Shown here piece after piece: positions 48,098 to 56,368 of a stretch of 64,000 nucleotides of DNA. Position numbers and translations under genes: made by a program. How positions within the stretch are numbered: the first letter of the stretch is position 1; each line of letters starts with the position of its first letter. The DNA comes from Butyricicoccus_A sp963620595. GTDB taxonomy: Bacteria; Bacillota; Clostridia; Oscillospirales; Butyricicoccaceae. Below the pieces are notes generated by a model. It was given only the letters and a program-made list of their open reading frames with translations. It had not been told where the DNA came from and searched no databases. The stretch lies in the NCBI GenBank assembly GCA_963620595.1, contig CAVFAY010000012.1:12700-76699 (forward strand), written 5' to 3'.

Positions 48098-48661
48098 ATG
48101 AGCAAGGATTTTAGAACGTTGATTCAGGAAAGCGTAAAGCAGAAGCAGCTGCATCCGGAGGATATTCCGTCTCTTGACTTGTATATGGATCAGGTTATTG
48201 CTCTGATGAGTGAACATCTGGGAGAAGAGGGCGAAAAGGAGCCGCTGACCCGCACGATGATCCATAACTACAGCAAAGCGGGTGTGATTTCCCAAATTAA
48301 GGGAAAGAAATACTCGAGAGAACAAATTTTGCAGATGCTCGCCGTGTATTCTCTCAAGAATCTGCTGAGTATCTCGCAAATCAAACGCATTTTGAACGGC
48401 GTGGAGCAGAGCGGTGCGGGCGAACGGGGACTGGAAAATTGCTTTCAGACCCAATTAGAGCGGCGAACCAACATTAATGCACAGCTGATGGATTCTATCG
48501 ACGCGATTATACACGACAATGATATGAAGCTCGGCACACCGGCAGCAGCGATGTCAGTTTTGCTGACGATTGCTGATTTGAACAATACGCTGACGTCTTT
48601 GGCTTCTGCGATTACACGGGAATGCTTTCCGGAGCTTTCTGATGAAAAAAAGAAACGATGA
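48098..48661 (+). CDS. DUF1836 domain protein (MerR-like DNA-binding fold)
   Basis: A 187-residue protein of the DUF1836 family. MTRTMIHNYSKAGVI-like (here LTRTMIHNYSKAGVISQIKGKKYSREQILQMLAVYSLKNLLSISQIKRIL, about 50-95) resembles the winged helix of MerR regulators, where a helix-turn-helix is followed by a KKYxRxQI wing. The C-terminal part is helical (NAQLMDSIDAIIHDNDMKLG). Its target genes are unknown. It stands alone between a promoter and a strong terminator. Confidence 0.75.
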   Translation: MSKDFRTLIQESVKQKQLHPEDIPSLDLYMDQVIALMSEHLGEEGEKEPLTRTMIHNYSKAGVISQIKGKKYSREQILQMLAVYSLKNLLSISQIKRILNGVEQSGAGERGLENCFQTQLERRTNINAQLMDSIDAIIHDNDMKLGTPAAAMSVLLTIADLNNTLTSLASAITRECFPELSDEKKKR

Positions 48662-48667
48662 GAATGC

Positions 48668-48707
48668 AATCTTCTCTTTGCCGCACAGCAGGGAGAAGAT
48701 TTTTTTT
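48668..48707 (+). terminator. Terminator of the DUF1836 gene
   Basis: A perfect 9-bp stem AATCTTCTC/GAGAAGATT (48668-48676 with 48693-48701) followed by seven T. Confidence 0.9.
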
Positions 48708-48734
48708 ATGAATTTTTTGTAAAAAGAAACAGAT

Positions 48735-48777
48735 TTGAGATTCTCTTCACATCGTGTTCACATAAATGACGTAATAT
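48735..48777 (+). promoter_or_regulatory. Pho-box-like direct repeats and -10 box upstream of the response regulator
   Basis: Hexamers TTGAGA (48735), TTCACA (48746) and TTCACA (48757) recur every 11 bp. A -10 box TAATAT (48772-48777) follows with no good -35. In B. subtilis PhoP binds TT(A/C/T)ACA repeats at 11-bp phase between about -22 and -60 of activated promoters, which is this layout. Confidence 0.6.
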
Positions 48778-48815
48778 AGAAATATATCTTGGATGTTTAG
48801 AGAGGAGCATGGCAT

Positions 48816-49496
48816 ATGTTCACGATTTTGATAGCAGATGATGAAGAACGTATCCGCCGCTTGGTATCGGACTTTCTGCGCCGCGATGGCTATACCGTTT
48901 TGCAGGCAGCAGACGGCGGACAGGCGATGGAGCTGATTGACCAAAAGCTCGGTTCCATTGATCTGATTATTCTGGATGTGATGATGCCGGTATATGACGG
49001 CTGGAGTGTGCTGCGCCATATCCGCAGCAAAAATACCGATGTGCCGGTCATGATGCTGACGGCACGCGCTGAAGAAAATGACGAGGTGTTTGGCTTTGAT
49101 CTCGGTGCGGATGATTATATCACCAAGCCGTTTTCTCCTATTGTCCTGTCTGCGCGCGTGCGTGCGATTGAAAAGCGCTGCCACCAGCACAACGAAGGTA
49201 TTTATCAGTCGGGGGCGCTGTCTATCAATGAAATCAGACGTGAAGTCTGCGTTGCCGGTGAAACTGTAGAGCTGACTCCGAAGGAATATGACCTGCTTAT
49301 TTATTTTAAAAACAACCAAAATATTGCCGTTTCCCGCGAAAATATTCTCAATGCCGTGTGGGGCTATGACTATTTTGGCGACTTGCGCACCGTTGATACG
49401 CATGTCAAAAAACTGCGTGCTAAGCTGGGCGAATGCGGCAAAATGATTGAAACCGTGCGTGGCTTCGGCTATCGATTTGAGGGAGAGCAGCAGTGA
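48816..49496 (+). CDS. OmpR/PhoB-family response regulator
   Basis: A 226-residue transcription factor. The receiver domain (1-118) has ADDEERIRRLV at the start, phosphoacceptor D54 in IILDVMMPVYDGW, T81 in MLTARAEE and K103 in ITKPFSP. The winged-helix domain (about 130-226) shows LTPKEYDLLIYFKNN and TVDTHVKKLRAKLGECG...RGFGYRFE. It is followed by a sensor kinase whose GTG overlaps its TGA. The promoter hexamers at 48735-48762 suggest PhoP-like autoregulation; a phosphate signal is plausible but not shown. Confidence 0.94.
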   Translation: MFTILIADDEERIRRLVSDFLRRDGYTVLQAADGGQAMELIDQKLGSIDLIILDVMMPVYDGWSVLRHIRSKNTDVPVMMLTARAEENDEVFGFDLGADDYITKPFSPIVLSARVRAIEKRCHQHNEGIYQSGALSINEIRREVCVAGETVELTPKEYDLLIYFKNNQNIAVSRENILNAVWGYDYFGDLRTVDTHVKKLRAKLGECGKMIETVRGFGYRFEGEQQ

Positions 49497-51022
49497 GAGC
49501 ACATGCGCTGCGCCAGCAAGGAGAAGAGGAGACAGGGCGGCGATACCACGGCATACACACACTAAAATTTCGGTTTTTCAGCTGTGTGGCATTGACGGCG
49601 GCGATTTATATTGTTGTCATTATCCTGCTCAATGTGCTGTTTTTTCAGCGATATTATTTGATTGAGAAAAAACACAATCTGGCAGACATTTATCAGCACA
49701 TCAATTCCGGATATACCGGTGATGCGACGGTGCTGGAGGACGAGCTGAAGCAGCTGGAAAAGAACAACAATATCCGCATCAGTATCTTCAATCAGTACGA
49801 TCAGACGATTTATGACACCATTTATCAGCATGACCGAAGCGGAACGCGTAATTTTATGATGGAAGATCCGCTCGGACAGGCGATCTATGTCTATAACAGC
49901 GAGGAGCTAGAGAAAAAAGGCTATACGTTCTCCTGCCTGCAGGATTCTGACGGACAGGTGGCGTATATTGCCCTGCTCGGCAAGCTGGAAAATAATGATA
50001 CCGTCTTGCTGCGCATTCCGACCACGGCGCTGAGAGAAGAACGTTCGGTGAATTTGGCGTTTCTCATCGCGTCAGGCTTTGCGGCACTGCTTGCGTGTCT
50101 GGCTGCCGGATTCTTTATCGGCGGAAAATTTACTCGGCCGATTACTGAAATGACCCAGCTCGCACGCGCCATTACGCGATTAGATTTTTCCAAGAAATAT
50201 ACCGGTACGTATCATGATGAGCTGGGCGAATTGGGTGAAAGCCTCAATAAGATGTCAGAGGATTTGGAATCGTCCATTCATGAGCTGAAGCAGATGAATG
50301 AACAGCTGCAGCGGGAAATTGAGGAAAAACAGCGCATTGATGACATGCGAAAAGAGTTTATCATCAATATTTCTCATGACCTCAAGACACCGATTGCTTT
50401 GATTCAGGGCTATGCCGAGGGACTGCGTGTTGGCATCAGCGATTCGGAAGAGGCGAAGAATGAATACTGCGATATTATTATTGATGAAGCCAAGCGCATG
50501 AATCATCTGGTGCGGCAGCTGTTAGACTTGTCCAAGATCGAATTGGGCAATACCGTGCCGAACAAGACCGAGTTTGATGCCTACGAGCTGGCGGAAGCAG
50601 TGGTTGAAAAAACACAGGTGATGTGGCAGGAAAAACAGCTGCACGTTGACGTATCCGGCGTCGGCGCTGAGGTGCTGTATGCGGATTATGATATGCTGGA
50701 GCGCGCTGTGATGAACTACATGACCAATGCGATTGACCACACGCCGACCGGTGGACACATTCGCATGATGACTTCTCAAGATACCAGACATATCGTCTTG
50801 ACTGTCGAAAATGAAGGCAGTCAGCTGGCACAGGAGGAAATGGATAAAATTTGGGACAAGTTCTATAAGCTGGACAAATCGCGCACGCGCGTCAGCGGCG
50901 GCGGTTCCGGCATCGGACTTTCCATTGTTCGGGCTATTATGCATGCGCACAACGGCGGCTGCGGCGTGCGCAACGTCGAACAGGGTGTCGCATTTTATCT
51001 GACCCTGCCGAAGCATCCGTAA
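49493..51022 (+). CDS. Membrane sensor histidine kinase
   Basis: A 509-residue sensor. The first membrane helix is at about 27-50 (FRFFSCVALTAAIYIVVIILLNVLFF), an extracellular domain of about 130 residues follows, then a second helix (about 185-207), HAMP, and a coiled coil. The HisKA box FIINISHDLKTPIALIQGY has H294, and the HATPase N, G1 and G2 boxes include YMTNAIDHT, WDKFYKLDKS and GGGSGIGLSIVRAIMHAHNG. It starts with GTG overlapping the regulator stop (GTGA), so the pair is made together. The ligand is unknown. Confidence 0.94.
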   Translation: MRAHALRQQGEEETGRRYHGIHTLKFRFFSCVALTAAIYIVVIILLNVLFFQRYYLIEKKHNLADIYQHINSGYTGDATVLEDELKQLEKNNNIRISIFNQYDQTIYDTIYQHDRSGTRNFMMEDPLGQAIYVYNSEELEKKGYTFSCLQDSDGQVAYIALLGKLENNDTVLLRIPTTALREERSVNLAFLIASGFAALLACLAAGFFIGGKFTRPITEMTQLARAITRLDFSKKYTGTYHDELGELGESLNKMSEDLESSIHELKQMNEQLQREIEEKQRIDDMRKEFIINISHDLKTPIALIQGYAEGLRVGISDSEEAKNEYCDIIIDEAKRMNHLVRQLLDLSKIELGNTVPNKTEFDAYELAEAVVEKTQVMWQEKQLHVDVSGVGAEVLYADYDMLERAVMNYMTNAIDHTPTGGHIRMMTSQDTRHIVLTVENEGSQLAQEEMDKIWDKFYKLDKSRTRVSGGGSGIGLSIVRAIMHAHNGGCGVRNVEQGVAFYLTLPKHP

Positions 51023-51027
51023 AAAGC

Positions 51028-51070
51028 AAACCGAAAATCCGCGAAATCTTGCGTGGATTTTCGGTTTTTT
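51028..51070 (+). terminator. Terminator of the two-component operon
   Basis: A perfect 13-bp stem AAACCGAAAATCC/GGATTTTCGGTTT (51028-51040 with 51055-51067) and a T run. Confidence 0.92.
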
Positions 51071-51093
51071 TGCAAAAATCGGCACTTTGCCAC

Positions 51094-51122
51094 TTGGTGG
51101 ACCTATGCGGGTGTGTTATACT
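51094..51122 (+). promoter_or_regulatory. Promoter of the DEAD-box helicase gene
   Basis: TTGGTG, 17 bases, TATACT, 50 bp before the start. Confidence 0.6.
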
Positions 51123-51171
51123 GGAAATAACAAGATTATGATTGCTGAAAGAAAAAGGAGTATTGTTGGAA

Positions 51172-52539
51172 ATGGAATTCCGCGATTTGGGCATTGATGA
51201 AGAGCTGCTGCATGCGCTCAGCGATGCCGGTTATACCGTCCCGACCCCGATACAGGAGCAGGCGATTCCTGCGGCTGTTGCGGGCAAGGATGTCCTCGGA
51301 CTGGCGCAGACTGGTACAGGCAAGACCTGTGCGTTTGCGATTCCGATTTTACAGAAATTGAAGAATGAAGAACGGCTGCCGGGCTTTCCGCCCATCCGTT
51401 CGCTGATCCTCACGCCGACCCGTGAGCTGGCGATTCAGATTTATGACAGCTTTGTTGCGTATGCAAAATATACTGATATTCGCTGTGCGCTGGTGTATGG
51501 CGGTGTCTCGCAGTACAATCAGACCGAAGCACTGAGCGCCGGCGTTGATGTTCTGGTGGCAACACCGGGCAGACTTAATGATTTGTGTGGTCAGGGCTAT
51601 ATTGATCTGGAAGATGTTGAGCTGTTTGTCCTCGATGAGGCAGACCGTATGCTGGACATGGGCTTTGTCGATGATGTCGAGCGCATCATTCGCCGCATGG
51701 GTGAGCACGACGAGATGCAGACGCTGCTGTTTTCTGCGACAATGCCGAAATCCGTGCAGTCGCTGGTCAAGCGTCTGCTCAAAGACGACTTTACGCGTGT
51801 TGAAGTCAATCCGGTTTCCACAACCGTGGAAAAGATCGACCAGTCGGTCTATTTTGTGGATCGTGAAAACAAGAAAAAGCTGCTGTTGTATACGTTGCGT
51901 GATCCGGAGCTGCATCGTGCACTGGTCTTTGTCCGCACCAAGTCGGGATGCGATAAGGTTGCGCATGATTTGAACCGTGCGCATGTCGGAGCGGGTGCCA
52001 TTCACGGCGACAAGTCGCAGATTGACAGACAAAATGCACTCAATCGCTTCAAGGAAGGCAAAATTCGCGTGCTCGTTGCAACGGATATTGCGGCACGCGG
52101 TCTGGATATTAGCGATTTGTCGCATGTCATCAACTACGATGTGCCGACGGAACCGGAAAACTATGTCCACCGGATTGGCAGAACCGGCAGAGCCGGTCAC
52201 GGCGGCATTGCCATTACCTTCTGTCAGGCGGATGAGGTGCCGTATCTGCGCCGCATTGAGAAAACCATTGACCGCGAGGTTCCGGTGCGCGAGGACAATC
52301 CGTATCCGATGCAGGAAAAGCCGCATGAGGGACGCGGCAACGGCCGCTCGCGTTCGCGCCGCGGCAATCGTGGCCGCCGCAGCCTGAATAACCAGAAAAA
52401 GCCACCGGAGACAGAAACGGAGCAAAATCAGACGGAAAAATCATCAGAGGGAAAAGAAAATACCTCTCGCCGTCCGCGCCGCAGACGCAGACGCCCGAGC
52501 GGAGAAAATCGCCCGAATCCGTCCAATAACAATGGATAA
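51172..52539 (+). CDS. DEAD-box RNA helicase
   Basis: A 455-residue ATP-dependent RNA helicase (RhlE/CshA-like). The Q motif VPTPIQEQAIPAAVAG is followed by motif I AQTGTGKT (about 45-52), PTRELA, motif II VLDEADRMLDMGF (about 151-163), motif III SAT and motif VI HRIGRTGRAG. The last 80 residues are a disordered Arg/Gly/Ser-rich then poly-Arg tail (RSRSRRGNRGRR, RRPRRRRRRPSGE), likely an RNA-binding extension for ribosome assembly or RNA decay. An in-frame TTG two codons earlier is an alternative start. Confidence 0.94.
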   Translation: MEFRDLGIDEELLHALSDAGYTVPTPIQEQAIPAAVAGKDVLGLAQTGTGKTCAFAIPILQKLKNEERLPGFPPIRSLILTPTRELAIQIYDSFVAYAKYTDIRCALVYGGVSQYNQTEALSAGVDVLVATPGRLNDLCGQGYIDLEDVELFVLDEADRMLDMGFVDDVERIIRRMGEHDEMQTLLFSATMPKSVQSLVKRLLKDDFTRVEVNPVSTTVEKIDQSVYFVDRENKKKLLLYTLRDPELHRALVFVRTKSGCDKVAHDLNRAHVGAGAIHGDKSQIDRQNALNRFKEGKIRVLVATDIAARGLDISDLSHVINYDVPTEPENYVHRIGRTGRAGHGGIAITFCQADEVPYLRRIEKTIDREVPVREDNPYPMQEKPHEGRGNGRSRSRRGNRGRRSLNNQKKPPETETEQNQTEKSSEGKENTSRRPRRRRRRPSGENRPNPSNNNG

Positions 52540-52545
52540 GAACAC

Positions 52546-52584
52546 AAACCCCGTAGTTTCTATTTACGAAACTACGGGGTTTTG
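52546..52584 (+). terminator. Terminator of the helicase gene
   Basis: A perfect 15-bp stem (52546-52560 with 52568-52582) with a 7-base loop, followed by T residues. Confidence 0.92.
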
Positions 52585-52595
52585 CATAAAAGATT

Positions 52596-52622
52596 CAATC
52601 CCCGCCGGAGTGGCGGGGATTG
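52596..52622 (-). terminator. Terminator of the Gfo/Idh/MocA gene
   Basis: A perfect 11-bp stem CAATCCCCGCC/GGCGGGGATTG (52596-52606 with 52612-52622). On the minus strand it is followed by AATCTTTTATG, a modest T tract. It faces the helicase terminator in a convergent gap. Confidence 0.7.
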
Positions 52623-52654
52623 GAGAAGGAAAATAAATTGGTGGCATTTCGAGA

Positions 52655-53833
52655 TTAGACCTGAACCCAAACAGCGCCCTTGTCTGCGGATTCTGCGCAG
52701 GCATTGATCCACTTGATGCCGTCGATGCCGTGCTCCAGATCCGGATAAATGACGTTCTTTACGGTTTCTTCGTCTCCGCGATCCTTTGCGTCCATAACAA
52801 CGGCGAAACGCTTGTACAGGTTGGACCAGGAATCAATCAGACCAGTGTAGTGCAGCGCACCGATGCGCTCGTCTTCCTGTGCAGACGGATCAAGGTAATC
52901 CAGACCGCGGTACAGCATCTGCTCCGGCTGACCCTGAATCTGATATTTGACAACATCCGGACGAGCGTCGTTCCACTCGATAGAAGCCTTGGAGCCGACA
53001 ATGCGGATGTGCTGAGAGGACATGTCACCGGCATTGACGCAAGAGCACCACATGCGTCCAACGGCACCGTCTTCATAGTGCATCAGAACATAGGCGTTGT
53101 CTTCCAGTGGATAACGGGAGCCGACAAATGCCTGACGGTCACACAGCACTTCCTTCAGCTTCTGATCCGGGCAGATGAGCTGAGACATGTAGTAGGTGTG
53201 CGTGGACAGATCGCCCAGAACGAATGCCTTGCCTACCTTGGACGGATCTACGCGCCACTTCTGACCTTCGTTCTTGACATCGCCTTCCGGATCACAGCCG
53301 AAACCATGAGCATAGCGCAGCTCAATCATGTTGATTTTGCCCAGCTTGCCGGAGGTTACCATCGCGCGCATCTGCTTGAGCATATCGAAACCGGAGAAGC
53401 CGTAGGTTACAGCGACAATCTTGCCCTTTTCCTCTGCCAGCTTCTTGATCTCTTCGCCCTGCTCTGCCTCAAAGAACAGCGGCTTCTCGCAGATGACATG
53501 CAGACCTGCTTCCAGAGCGGCCTTGGTCACTTCGTAGTGCAGAAAGTTCGGAGTTGCTACGTCAACGACTTCGATGCCGTCCTCGCGCTTTGCCTCTGCC
53601 TCGAACATAGCCTTGTAGTCTGGGTAGCAGCGCTCCGGATCCATGCCTAGGCTCACGCCAAATTCTCTGCCGCGCTCTGCATCGACATCAAATGCTGCTG
53701 CCTTGAGCAGGAATGAGGTGTTGTCGCGCATAGCGCCCAGACGATGCTTGTAGCCTACCTGCGAAGTCTTGCCTCCGCCTACGATACCCCAACGGAACGG
53801 CTCTCTCTGAATCAGTTTTTCACCTAAATACAT
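52655..53833 (-). CDS. Gfo/Idh/MocA-family oxidoreductase
   Basis: A 392-residue NAD(P)-dependent dehydrogenase of the inositol dehydrogenase/glucose-fructose oxidoreductase family. The Rossmann motif FRWGIVGGGKTSQVGYKHR (about 12-30) is followed by GLHVICEKPLFFEAEQGEEI, whose EKP carries the family lysine. The C-terminal domain has GDLSTHTYYMSQL, with the catalytic-type histidine. The sugar or polyol substrate cannot be read. The start at MYLGEKLIQ has AAAGGA at 10 bases; ten upstream codons are rejected. It is divergent from an AraC regulator, its likely controller. Confidence 0.9.
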   Translation of the reverse strand: MYLGEKLIQREPFRWGIVGGGKTSQVGYKHRLGAMRDNTSFLLKAAAFDVDAERGREFGVSLGMDPERCYPDYKAMFEAEAKREDGIEVVDVATPNFLHYEVTKAALEAGLHVICEKPLFFEAEQGEEIKKLAEEKGKIVAVTYGFSGFDMLKQMRAMVTSGKLGKINMIELRYAHGFGCDPEGDVKNEGQKWRVDPSKVGKAFVLGDLSTHTYYMSQLICPDQKLKEVLCDRQAFVGSRYPLEDNAYVLMHYEDGAVGRMWCSCVNAGDMSSQHIRIVGSKASIEWNDARPDVVKYQIQGQPEQMLYRGLDYLDPSAQEDERIGALHYTGLIDSWSNLYKRFAVVMDAKDRGDEETVKNVIYPDLEHGIDGIKWINACAESADKGAVWVQV

Positions 53834-53969
53834 ACTCCATACATCCTTTCTCATGCTCCACAAACATCATTCGGCTTGTGAATTTCTTATTCCATACCAA
53901 TTGTTTCAAAAACTGCGAAAAACGAAAAAATTGATTTGATTTTTTGTTGTTTTCGTTTTCGTTGTCTGT

Positions 53970-53998
53970 ATTATACGGCAGGATTGACAAAACGTAAA
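53970..53998 (-). promoter_or_regulatory. Promoter of the oxidoreductase gene
   Basis: Minus strand TTTACG, 17 bases, TATAAT. Its -35 region overlaps that of the divergent AraC promoter, so the two compete for polymerase. Confidence 0.55.
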
Positions 53999-54011
53999 TA
54001 TCGGATATAAT
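53984..54011 (+). promoter_or_regulatory. Promoter of the AraC-family gene
   Basis: TTGACA, 16 bases, TATAAT, both perfect, 40 bp before the start codon. Confidence 0.8.
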
Positions 54012-54050
54012 GGAAAACATCATGGATTTTGCGGAAAAGAGGAATGGCAA

Positions 54051-54890
54051 ATGTATGAACTGGGAGCGGGGATTCTGCCCAACTCGGTCTGCGTGCCGCT
54101 GACGGCAACGGCGCGCGCACAAGCTCTATATTTTTATCCGGTGCTGTGCGGACACTATTTTTGCGACAGCCAATATCAGGTCAGCAGACCATGTTATGAC
54201 AATCCGCTGCTTGTTTTTGTGCGCCGCGGCACGATGACGCTGGAATATGACGGCGCTGTCTATCGTGCAGAAAAAGGAGATGTGATGCTGCTCGACTGCG
54301 ACAGACCGCACATCTATCGCACCGAGCAGGAAGCGGAATTTCTGTATCTGCATTTTGACGGCAGCAATGCGCATGATTTGGTGCGCGCCATCGCGGCGGA
54401 AGGCCCGATTTTGCGGCGGGAAGAAAATATGCTGGTGGGTCAGCGGCTATATGATATGGTACGCGACTATCAGCGCATCGGTCTGGGCAGCGAGGCGGAG
54501 GACTCCATGCGCATCTATCAACTGCTCACATGGCTGGCACTGCCGCCGAGAAAGCTGTCGCGGCGTGACAACCCGATCAATCAGACGGTGGAATATATCC
54601 GCGATCATGTCGGGCAGGTCATTACGCTAAATGAGCTGGCAGATATGTCGCATCTGAGTGCCTGCCATTATTCACATGAATTCAAGCGGCAGACCGGCTT
54701 TTCTCCGATGGAATATGTCATCAATACCCGTCTGGAAAAGGCAAAGATGCTGCTGCTGCAAACAACCATGTCGGTGATGGATATTGCCTATGAAGTCGGA
54801 TACGAGAGCGGCGGCAGCCTGAGCAATCTGTTTATCAAAAAAGTGGGCTGCTCTCCGCGAGAATACCGCAGAACAAATGGTATTTTTTGA
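54051..54890 (+). CDS. AraC-family transcriptional regulator
   Basis: A 279-residue regulator. The N-terminal cupin-like sensor (about 25-110: PLLVFVRRGTMTLEYDGAVYRAEKGDVMLLDCDRPHIY) probably binds a sugar. The C-terminal double helix-turn-helix (about 178-277) has IRDHVGQVITLNELADMSHLSACHYSHEFKRQTGFSPMEYV and MDIAYEVGYESGGSLSNLFIKKVGCSPREYR. It is transcribed away from the Gfo/Idh gene with overlapping promoters, so it likely activates that gene in response to the substrate. Confidence 0.93.
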   Translation: MYELGAGILPNSVCVPLTATARAQALYFYPVLCGHYFCDSQYQVSRPCYDNPLLVFVRRGTMTLEYDGAVYRAEKGDVMLLDCDRPHIYRTEQEAEFLYLHFDGSNAHDLVRAIAAEGPILRREENMLVGQRLYDMVRDYQRIGLGSEAEDSMRIYQLLTWLALPPRKLSRRDNPINQTVEYIRDHVGQVITLNELADMSHLSACHYSHEFKRQTGFSPMEYVINTRLEKAKMLLLQTTMSVMDIAYEVGYESGGSLSNLFIKKVGCSPREYRRTNGIF

Positions 54891-54930
54891 CGTATCACAC
54901 GATATACACATAAAATTTACCGTTTTGCAA

Positions 54931-54959
54931 TTGTTTGTCATCGGTATCGGTGGTATAAT
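54931..54959 (+). promoter_or_regulatory. Promoter of the foldase gene
   Basis: TTGTTT, 17 bases, TATAAT. The 87-base leader contains a GC-rich hairpin (GCCGC/GCGGC around 54993-55014) of unknown role. Confidence 0.7.
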
Positions 54960-55046
54960 AGTCAAGTGAAACTAACGCGCCAAGTGGGGGAAGCTGCCGC
55001 TTTCCTGTGGCGGCGGGATGAAAAATGAAGAACAGGAGAATCAAAC

Positions 55047-56186
55047 ATGAAGCGATTACTTTCCATGCTCATGGCTGGTATCCTCTGTGTCGGTATGCTG
55101 GCGACAATGACTGGCTGCGGCACGACGGATAACACACCGGTTGTGGCAACCATTGACGGAGAGGATGTACACTCCAGCGAGCTGGCAGCATACATTGTCT
55201 ACAATTTGATGTACTATGAAAACTCGTTCGGCATGGATATTCAGTCCATGGCAAGCGATGAGATTTTTAACAGCATCAAGGAAGGCTGCTTAAATCAGGC
55301 AAAGCAGTATCGTGCCATCAAGAAGCTGGCTGAAAATGAAGGTGTAAGCCTGAGCAAAGACTCTAAGAAAGAACTTCAAGAAAATCTGGACAGCAACAGA
55401 CAGCAGCTCGGCTCTCAGACAGGAACCGTTACTCGTTGGCTGAAGTACAAAGTTAAGGGAGACGAAGACCCGTTTGTGACCTATCTCAATAGCTATGGCT
55501 ATACTGAGGAGCTGTATGAGAACAATAATGAGACCATGCAGCTGATGTACGACATTATTGACAAGTATTACGATGATGGTGACATCACCAAGCAGTTCCA
55601 GAACACCTATCTGCACGCAAAATCCATTCTGATTAAGGATGTGGACGACAGCGGCAACGAGCTGACCGGCGATGCACTGACCGAGGCGCAGAATAAGGCG
55701 CAGTCGATTCTGGATCAGGTGAAGGCAGATCCGAGCAAGTTTGACGATCTGTGGGAAGAAAATAACGCGGATACCGCGCAGTCCGATAATGGCTATTATT
55801 TTACCGAGGGCGACATGGTAGACGAGTACTATCAGGCAGTTGCTAAGATGGAAGAGGGTGCCATCAATGACGAGTTGGTATACTACAAGGGCTATGGCTG
55901 GTTCATCATCGAAAAGCTGAAGCTGGAGGATTCGGCGCTGACTGATACTTCTGCATATCTCAACAACTCTGGCAGTGATGATGAAAGCACGATCAAATCT
56001 GCTATTGGTGAGCAGATGATTCAGGACAAGTTGGACAGCATTATTGAGGATATGGAAGTGGAGACTACTGACGAATATGACAAAATTACTGCATATAATG
56101 TAAACACTTATCTCCCGTTCAATGCAGATGCTTTCGTATCGGATGGTTCTGGTTCTGCCGGATCAGCGGTTGGCTCTGCCGGTTAA
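55047..56186 (+). CDS. PrsA/SurA-like peptidyl-prolyl isomerase lipoprotein
   Basis: A 379-residue exported lipoprotein. The signal MKRLLSMLMAGILCVGMLATMTGC ends in lipobox MTGC. The N-terminal helical chaperone part (about 30-190, starting VVATIDGEDVHSSELAAYIVYNLM) is SurA-like. A parvulin-type domain follows (about 192-300: YLHAKSILIKDVDD, AQSILDQVKADPSKFDDLWEENNAD, GYYFTEGDMVDEYYQAVAKMEEGAI). It presumably folds secreted proteins at the outer membrane face. The end is a Gly/Ser/Ala-rich tail. It is monocistronic. Confidence 0.86.
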   Translation: MKRLLSMLMAGILCVGMLATMTGCGTTDNTPVVATIDGEDVHSSELAAYIVYNLMYYENSFGMDIQSMASDEIFNSIKEGCLNQAKQYRAIKKLAENEGVSLSKDSKKELQENLDSNRQQLGSQTGTVTRWLKYKVKGDEDPFVTYLNSYGYTEELYENNNETMQLMYDIIDKYYDDGDITKQFQNTYLHAKSILIKDVDDSGNELTGDALTEAQNKAQSILDQVKADPSKFDDLWEENNADTAQSDNGYYFTEGDMVDEYYQAVAKMEEGAINDELVYYKGYGWFIIEKLKLEDSALTDTSAYLNNSGSDDESTIKSAIGEQMIQDKLDSIIEDMEVETTDEYDKITAYNVNTYLPFNADAFVSDGSGSAGSAVGSAG

Positions 56187-56216
56187 TTCTCGCACGACAG
56201 AAACGAAAATGTTTGA

Positions 56217-56245
56217 GGGAGCATCCATTTTGGGTGCTCCCTTTT
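56217..56245 (+). terminator. Terminator of the foldase gene
   Basis: A 10-bp stem with one T-G pair (56217-56226 with 56232-56241) followed by TTTTG, 30 bp after the stop. Confidence 0.82.
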
Positions 56246-56295
56246 GTGTACAGTGTAGAAAATTGCAAAAAAATTGTGAAAAACACGGAGACTTC

Positions 56296-56324
56296 TTGCA
56301 ATCGTTACAAGAAAGTGCTATCTT
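56296..56324 (+). promoter_or_regulatory. Promoter of the glycosyltransferase gene
   Basis: TTGCAA, 17 bases, TATCTT, 45 bp before the GTG start. Confidence 0.5.
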
Positions 56325-56368
56325 TTTGAAAAGAAAAGAATCTGAGAGAAGTTGGAAAGGGGATTACT

